A DNA stretch of 17,004 nt from Candidatus Brocadia sp. (GTDB lineage Bacteria > Planctomycetota > Brocadiia > Brocadiales > Brocadiaceae), in contig JAUQXU010000126.1 of assembly GCA_030837935.1 (NCBI GenBank), forward strand, positions 1 through 17,004, in the 5' to 3' direction. Below the pieces are notes generated by a model, which saw only the letters and a program-made list of their open reading frames with translations, did no database searches and was not told where the DNA came from. Of this stretch, positions 13,821 through 17,004 are shown piece after piece; the stretch's first letter is position 1, and the number at the start of each line of letters is the position of its first letter. The translations under genes and the position numbers were made by a program.

Positions 13821-14459
13821 TTAGAACCGGTCGGCCGTTTGTGTCAGGAGGGTATACCTCGACTCTGCCGGCTGAATCAAGACAGGCAGGCGCTTCTCTC
13901 CCCAGAACGGGAGGGGTGTACCAAGGATTACCACCCGGAGGCCCCATCGCTGATACGTTCGCGCTAACGAAGGGGTCAAGATGCCGCATGCTTCCGTAAA
14001 GCCTCGTGCGCGTATCTCGATCCAGGTCTGACCCAGGAGCGCCCAGAGGATACGATGGTCCATTCCTCTGTATGCCGGTGCGACGCACACACGACCAATA
14101 TCCACCACTCGTTCGCCAGACCCAATCACCAGACCAAAGGTTTCCTCCGTAGGCAAAGGCTGTCCGGGAATTGGGAGCACCAGACGGTTTGTCGCGGCAA
14201 GCACAGCATCGTCCCACGCCACGACGTGTACCGCCCTGTCATCATATGCGTCTCGCTCGATCTCGTTGGGAAAGGTTTCTGACTGAGCCCACCCCTGCTC
14301 CACCACAATGCGGCACCTCAGGCGATACACCGCCTCAACTTCCACCGGGGAATGCGCAATCCCAAAACGAATGGGTGTAGCCAGCGCAACGAGCCGGGCA
14401 GCCAGCGTATCCATCTTAGCCAGTGCAGACCCTGTCTTATGGCTTTCGTGACTGCTCAT
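13821..14459 (-). CDS. GNAT / N-acyl-amino-acid-synthase-like acyltransferase
   Basis: 212 residues from ATG 14459, supported by AAGGGG eight bases upstream; a longer frame to 14606 runs through the neighbour and is not used. RLRCRIVVEQGWAQSETFP, ERDAYDDRAVHVVAWDD, NRLVLPIPG and VVDIGRVCVAPAYRG (residues about 46-131) follow the layout of FeeM-type and exosortase-associated GNAT acyltransferases. These take acyl groups from acyl carrier protein or CoA, often to make N-acyl amino acids. The later LTPSLARTYQRWGLRVVILG (161-180) fits the end of the fold. It lies ten bases downstream of the secreted-protein gene, in one operon. The pairing suggests it acylates a product linked to the exported protein, or makes a lipid signal. 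Substrate unknown. Confidence 0.75.
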   Translation of the reverse strand: MSSHESHKTGSALAKMDTLAARLVALATPIRFGIAHSPVEVEAVYRLRCRIVVEQGWAQSETFPNEIERDAYDDRAVHVVAWDDAVLAATNRLVLPIPGQPLPTEETFGLVIGSGERVVDIGRVCVAPAYRGMDHRILWALLGQTWIEIRARGFTEACGILTPSLARTYQRWGLRVVILGTPLPFWGEKRLPVLIQPAESRYTLLTQTADRF

Positions 14460-14469
14460 GGCATACCCC

Positions 14470-15132
14470 TTAACGACCTGTGACGATAACATTGCCGCCC
14501 AGGAAAAAGAACGCCAGCACCGGATCAACCTGCGTCCTGGTTCCTTGACCAGTAGCCCAGACGCGTTCCAGCAACCCCTTGTGTCCCAAGCGGTACCGAC
14601 GTCCATCTAGCGTAAAGGGTTCGGCGTTGAGCTGCTGCAAGTCGGCAGTGGCCGAACTGATGCCTTGATCAGTAACCTGAACGTTAAGGATGTTGTGGTA
14701 CTGTACTGAGAATGTGGTGATCGGCTGACCATTCGCAAAAGATTCAGGGTCGTTAAAATCGCTACCGGGCGTGTCGTTGAAATAGACGGTCAACGTTCCG
14801 GGAGCAGCAGTGACAATGAGGTTACCCAGCTCATGGCGTGAGGTCAACGTTGTCGTTGCAAAGAAAGTGAACCGTGCGCTTGCCTCCGTTCGCGTGTTCG
14901 GATCCGAGAACAGCAAATCATCCGCTAAGTCAAAGATGTGGGTCAGATAACCGTAGTGTGTAACGTCCGGTCCACTCTGGTCACTCCGTCCAATGAATTC
15001 CCATGCACTCTTTCCTTTAGAAGGATTGCCAATGATTATCTTCTCCCCGGCGGGAACCATTTGCGGGAAGACGAAAAAGGCCATGGGAACGAGCATCGAG
15101 ACCAGCAGTGTGAGACGAAGAAAATGCTTCAT
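14470..15132 (-). CDS. Secreted protein of unknown function, operon with acyltransferase
   Basis: 220 residues from ATG 15132, with AAGGAGG five bases upstream. A clear signal peptide (hydrophobic about 6-26, VPA-GE cleavage near 28) leads to a beta-rich mature domain. Recognisable stretches are EFIGRSDQSGPDVTHYGYLT, ASARFTFFATTTLTSRHELG, GTLTVYFNDTPGSDFNDP and a C-terminal DPVLAFFFLGGNVIVTGR. I recognise no named family. There is no cysteine in the mature part and no obvious sorting tail. Base composition is GC-richer than the flanking DNA, suggesting acquisition together with the acyltransferase gene, which starts ten bases after its stop. Confidence 0.75.
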   Translation of the reverse strand: MKHFLRLTLLVSMLVPMAFFVFPQMVPAGEKIIIGNPSKGKSAWEFIGRSDQSGPDVTHYGYLTHIFDLADDLLFSDPNTRTEASARFTFFATTTLTSRHELGNLIVTAAPGTLTVYFNDTPGSDFNDPESFANGQPITTFSVQYHNILNVQVTDQGISSATADLQQLNAEPFTLDGRRYRLGHKGLLERVWATGQGTRTQVDPVLAFFFLGGNVIVTGR

Positions 15133-15311
15133 AGAGACCTCCTTGTTATTATACCAATGTGGAATAGGCTACTAATAACCGTATTATTTCTTTTGTTGTT
15201 GTTGATTTGCATCAAAGTACCTACGTTCTGGTTTTTGATAAGTTAACCCCGTATCTCGTAATATACGCCACATGATGTAAGGGGGAAGGTGTCATAAATA
15301 TTAAGTCTTGC

Positions 15312-15388
15312 GGTTGGGTAAAGCAAAGCGCACCCAACAAAACCATGGTGACGATGGGTTCACTTCGTTTAACCCATCCTACTTGACT
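15312..15388. repeat. Dispersed hairpin repeat R2, copy B (most complete)
   Basis: Two hairpins in series: GTTGGGT (15313-15319) with ACCCAAC (15332-15338), then GATGGGTT with AACCCATC around a ten-base loop (about 15354-15379). It shares more than 40 bp with copy A and ends at GACTA as copy A does. Confidence 0.8.
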
Positions 15389-15481
15389 AACCGGAGCTAC
15401 CGTGGCCTGTAAATATTAAGAAAGCAATCAGACAAAATGGGGTGGAAACCAAATTTAACACAAAAACCACACATGGGGACA

Positions 15482-15516
15482 CGGTTAGCTCCAGTGAATT
15501 GTTAGGCATTATTCCT
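15482..15516 (+). other. attC-like half-site 1
   Basis: CGGTTAGCTCCAGTGAATTG runs into GTTAGGC (about 15510-15516). The order L'-like CGGTTAGCTCC, a short spacer and R'-like GTTAGGC (consensus GTTRRRY) is that of an integron attC 3' end. Upstream, GGAGCTACCGTG (15390-15401) pairs with CACGGTTAGCTCC leaving one bulged base, as attC arms do. The expected R'' box GCCTAAC is missing; repeat copy B sits there instead. Confidence 0.35.
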
Positions 15517-15604
15517 TTTGCTATGATAGTAGTTTGCTAATATTCAATTCTAACGAGACAGAATGATCGGCAGTCTCAAAAGCTTAACTAGTATTATGCC
15601 AATA

Positions 15605-15871
15605 TTAAATTTGATTTTTAAAATAAGTTCTGTCTTTGTAACCCAGCAATAGTCCTGGAACGCTAATGTCCTCATCGATCTCTTCCCAATGTAATCCGGT
15701 TCCTCCTCCACTCATTTCATATTTTTCTCTCTGCTCAGGAGTTGCATTAAGTAGCCTGGGAAAATATGCGAGAGGAATCGACAGTTGCCTTCCATCGGTT
15801 AGACCAACCCACATATTTTCGCTATCAAACCAAATCTTTTTTGCTGATGCTTCAAATGTCAAAGTGCTCAT
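15605..15871 (-). CDS. DUF2442 protein, probable TA component
   Basis: 88 residues from ATG 15871, with AAGGAG eight bases upstream. IWFDSENMWVGLTDGRQLSI, PLAYFPRLLNATPEQREKYE and the ending GLHWEEIDEDISVPGLLLG are the standard DUF2442 layout. This small domain usually follows a DUF4160 gene and the pair is viewed as a putative TA system. The start overlaps the 3' end of the truncated DUF4160 frame by 20 bases. DUF2442 is intact while its partner is not. Molecular activity is unproven for the family. Confidence 0.85.
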   Translation of the reverse strand: MSTLTFEASAKKIWFDSENMWVGLTDGRQLSIPLAYFPRLLNATPEQREKYEMSGGGTGLHWEEIDEDISVPGLLLGYKDRTYFKNQI

Positions 15872-15998
15872 GCCACTTCTCCTTGATTAATGCTTTGTTT
15901 TCTTCAATCTTGTCTTTGAATTCGTTCAATTCTTTACTGGAAAATCCATAATTATTCGACAGGGAAATGATGGGCTCGATCCAAAATTTAGCTCTGTT
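15852..15998 (-). pseudogene. DUF4160 protein, N-terminal part missing
   Basis: The minus-strand frame reads RAKFWIEPIISLSNNYGFSS, then KELNEFKDKIEENKALIKEK and WHEHFDI before a stop at 15852. This is the C-terminal half of a DUF4160 protein. The usual N-terminal ~35-40 residues (with the PPHxHV-type segment) are absent. Going upstream the frame meets TAA at 16017-16019, inside an attC-like half-site. The gene was therefore cut at that junction. Its end overlaps the DUF2442 start, the normal arrangement for this pair. Confidence 0.7.
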
Positions 15999-16007
15999 TG
16001 GTCCTTT

Positions 16008-16039
16008 ACGAAGCGGTTAGCTTAATGCTATTGTTAGGC
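16008..16039 (+). other. attC-like half-site 2
   Basis: CGAAGCGGTTAGCTTAATGC followed by TATT and GTTAGGC (16033-16039). It matches half-site 1 in length and in GGTTAGCT...ATTGTTAGGC, and reads like an attC from its centre to the R' box. The complementary half (GCATTAAGCTAACCG side) is absent; truncated DUF4160 sequence begins where it should lie. Confidence 0.4.
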
Positions 16040-16194
16040 TTTTTGTTATTAATAATTGAATAATAAAGGTGACCCTAAAAACTTCCCAAAGAGGAAAAAG
16101 AGGGTCTTAAATATTAAATAACTGCTTCTTCAAATTCGTTATCTTATAATTCAGTTTTTATTCCGCATTAGTTTTGTAGGGTGGGTTAAGGAAA
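16040..16194. other. AT-rich noncoding stretch
   Basis: No gene. GACCCT (16071-16076) and AGGGTC (16101-16106) bracket a weak inner hairpin. The stretch 16120-16150 resembles 606-648 (both contain a GTTATCTTAT core), suggesting another dispersed repeat. The first part of R2 copy C begins at 16175. Confidence 0.4.
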
Positions 16195-16405
16195 CAGACT
16201 GGGTCAAATGAACAATTTTGCTATATTCCGAGATCTTTCTCCCTACTTCAATGGCTGAAAAGCAGTAGATTTAGAATAAAATGGGCAATTTATAAAGATT
16301 ACTCCCCACTTTTAAAGTGGGAGGGTTCATTTGACCCAGTCTGAAAGCACACCCAACAAAACCATAGTGCTGATAGTTTCACTTCGCTTAAACCAGCCTA
16401 CCCGG
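16175..16405. repeat. Dispersed hairpin repeat R2, copy C, split by an insertion
   Basis: GTAGGGTGGGTTAAGGAAA (16176-16194) and AAAGCACACCCAACAAAACC (16344-16363) onward are the two halves of one copy, separated by the MITE-like element. The second half carries diverged arms (GATAGTTTCACTTCGCTTAA). Its last part overlaps the final codons of pdxJ. Confidence 0.65.
16195..16343. mobile_element. 149-bp MITE-like element with perfect 19-bp inverted ends
   Basis: CAGACTGGGTCAAATGAAC (16195-16213) is exactly reverse-complemented at 16325-16343. There is no coding capacity. The interior carries CCCCACTTTTAAAGTGGG (16304-16321), another hairpin. AAA flanks both sides and may be a three-base target duplication. 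It sits inside the spacer of a hairpin repeat (R2), a typical MITE landing site. A transposase acting on these ends is not in the window. Confidence 0.7.
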
Positions 16406-17004
16406 CTGTTTTTGTAAGGAATGCCTGACAATCAATTCCTTCATCGCTGAAACGGCCTTCTGGATGCCGGCAAAGACCGCCCGAGACACAATGCTGTGCC
16501 CAATATGCAATTCTTCAACATCCAGGGATTCTACGAGTAATCCAACGTTCTGATACGTCAGCCCATGCCCCGCATTTACGCGTAATCCCAATTTTTGAGC
16601 GGCTTCCATCCCGCTCTGAAGTTTTTCAATCATTTTGCCCTTAGAAATATCATCTCTTGAATTGGCATAATTTCCCGTATGGAGTTCAATATACTGTGTC
16701 CCAACATCTTTTGATGCAGATATCTGGTTTTCTTCTGGGTCGATAAAAAGACTAACAAGGATACCGGCTTCCCTGAATCTTTTGACAACATCCACAAGTA
16801 TCTTCTTTTGAGAAACAACATCCAACCCGCCCTCAGTGGTAACTTCCTGCCTTTTTTCAGGTACAAGGGTTACCTGCTCTGGTTTTGTTTTCAAAGCGAT
16901 ATCAACTATCTCCGGCGCTGTTGACATCTCGAGATTTAACTTGGTACATACCGTTTCCCGGAGCAATCTCACATCCCGATCCTGTATATGTCTTCGATCT
17001 TCTC
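16388..17004 (-). CDS. pdxJ: Pyridoxine 5'-phosphate synthase, 5' end beyond the window
   Basis: PdxJ joins 1-deoxy-D-xylulose 5-phosphate and 3-amino-2-oxopropyl phosphate to make pyridoxine 5'-phosphate in the cytosolic DXP-dependent vitamin B6 pathway. The frame is open at the right edge, reading EDRRHIQDRDVRLLRET, so about 205 of the usual ~240 residues are visible. Family landmarks are NLEMS, VTLVPEKR, LVSLFIDPE, ELHTGNYA, VNAGHGLTYQNV and HIGHSIVSRAVFAGI. The GTG at 16972 is an internal codon, not the start. The last codons (PGRLV, stop) fall in the dispersed R2 repeat, so the native C-terminus was probably replaced by repeat sequence. Catalytic regions are intact and the enzyme should work. 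Confidence 0.95.
   Translation of the reverse strand, partial: EDRRHIQDRDVRLLRETVCTKLNLEMSTAPEIVDIALKTKPEQVTLVPEKRQEVTTEGGLDVVSQKKILVDVVKRFREAGILVSLFIDPEENQISASKDVGTQYIELHTGNYANSRDDISKGKMIEKLQSGMEAAQKLGLRVNAGHGLTYQNVGLLVESLDVEELHIGHSIVSRAVFAGIQKAVSAMKELIVRHSLQKQPGRLV

Larger units (their letters stand above)
15133..15604. other. Noncoding region holding R2 copy B and an attC-like end
   Basis: No gene supported. It contains repeat copy B (15312-15388), an imperfect inverted repeat (15389-15399 with 15481-15494) and a GTTAGGC-ended motif, listed separately. The stretch 15133-15311 shows nothing else clear. Confidence 0.5.

Noticed and set aside
13684..14217. 177-codon minus-strand frame overlapping the acyltransferase
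   Set aside because: It is a shadow in another frame of the clear GNAT gene and continues into noncoding repeat sequence.
15148..15153. Perfect TATAAT on the minus strand before the secreted-protein gene
   Set aside because: It lies only 16-21 bases from the start codon, so transcription would begin within the ribosome binding site, and no -35 box fits.

Overview
The window looks like an accessory stretch of a moderately AT-rich bacterial chromosome. The PdxJ sequence, the RND pump style, the clustered small DUF and toxin-antitoxin (TA) genes and the many short dispersed repeats suggest a planctomycete of the Brocadiales (anammox) type. That assignment is an inference from sequence style; no ribosomal or other decisive marker is present.

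Layout from left to right. (1) 1-1426: repeat-rich noncoding DNA and a ParE/RelE-type TA pair whose toxin gene has a one-base frameshift. (2) 1427-6342, minus strand: a TetR regulator, RND membrane-fusion lipoprotein and RND inner-membrane permease operon. A near-consensus promoter lies beside a perfect palindromic operator at 6535-6585, and the leader is long and structured. No outer-membrane channel gene is present. (3) 6343-8140: leader and noncoding DNA, a possible 54-residue membrane miniprotein, a strong sigma70-like promoter and a secreted protein of unknown function. (4) 8279-9814: a large AT-rich AbiV-like (HEPN) gene, probably phage defence. (5) 10036-13632, minus strand: a run of small accessory modules (transposase C-terminal scrap, DUF433/DUF5615 TA-like pair, internally deleted GxxExxY gene, FG-GAP surface protein, HicB/HicA pair with a frameshifted antitoxin). 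Three same-orientation copies of one repeat separate them. (6) 13821-15132, minus strand: a two-gene operon of a secreted protein and a GNAT/N-acyl-amino-acid-synthase-like acyltransferase, GC-richer than its surroundings, with a terminator. (7) 15140-16387: DUF2442, a truncated DUF4160, two half-sites resembling integron attC ends, a hairpin repeat family and a 149-bp MITE-like element with perfect 19-bp terminal inverted repeats nested in one repeat copy. (8) 16388-17004: pdxJ, running off the right edge.

The main theme is a decaying collection of small defence and stability modules. Several are disabled by single-base indels or deletions, and the joins between modules carry repeats. The intact units are the efflux operon, the two secreted-protein loci, AbiV and DUF433/DUF5615. 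The most promising undescribed system is the secreted-protein/acyltransferase operon. The most unusual DNA structure is the shared-3'-end repeat family, followed by the attC-like half-sites.
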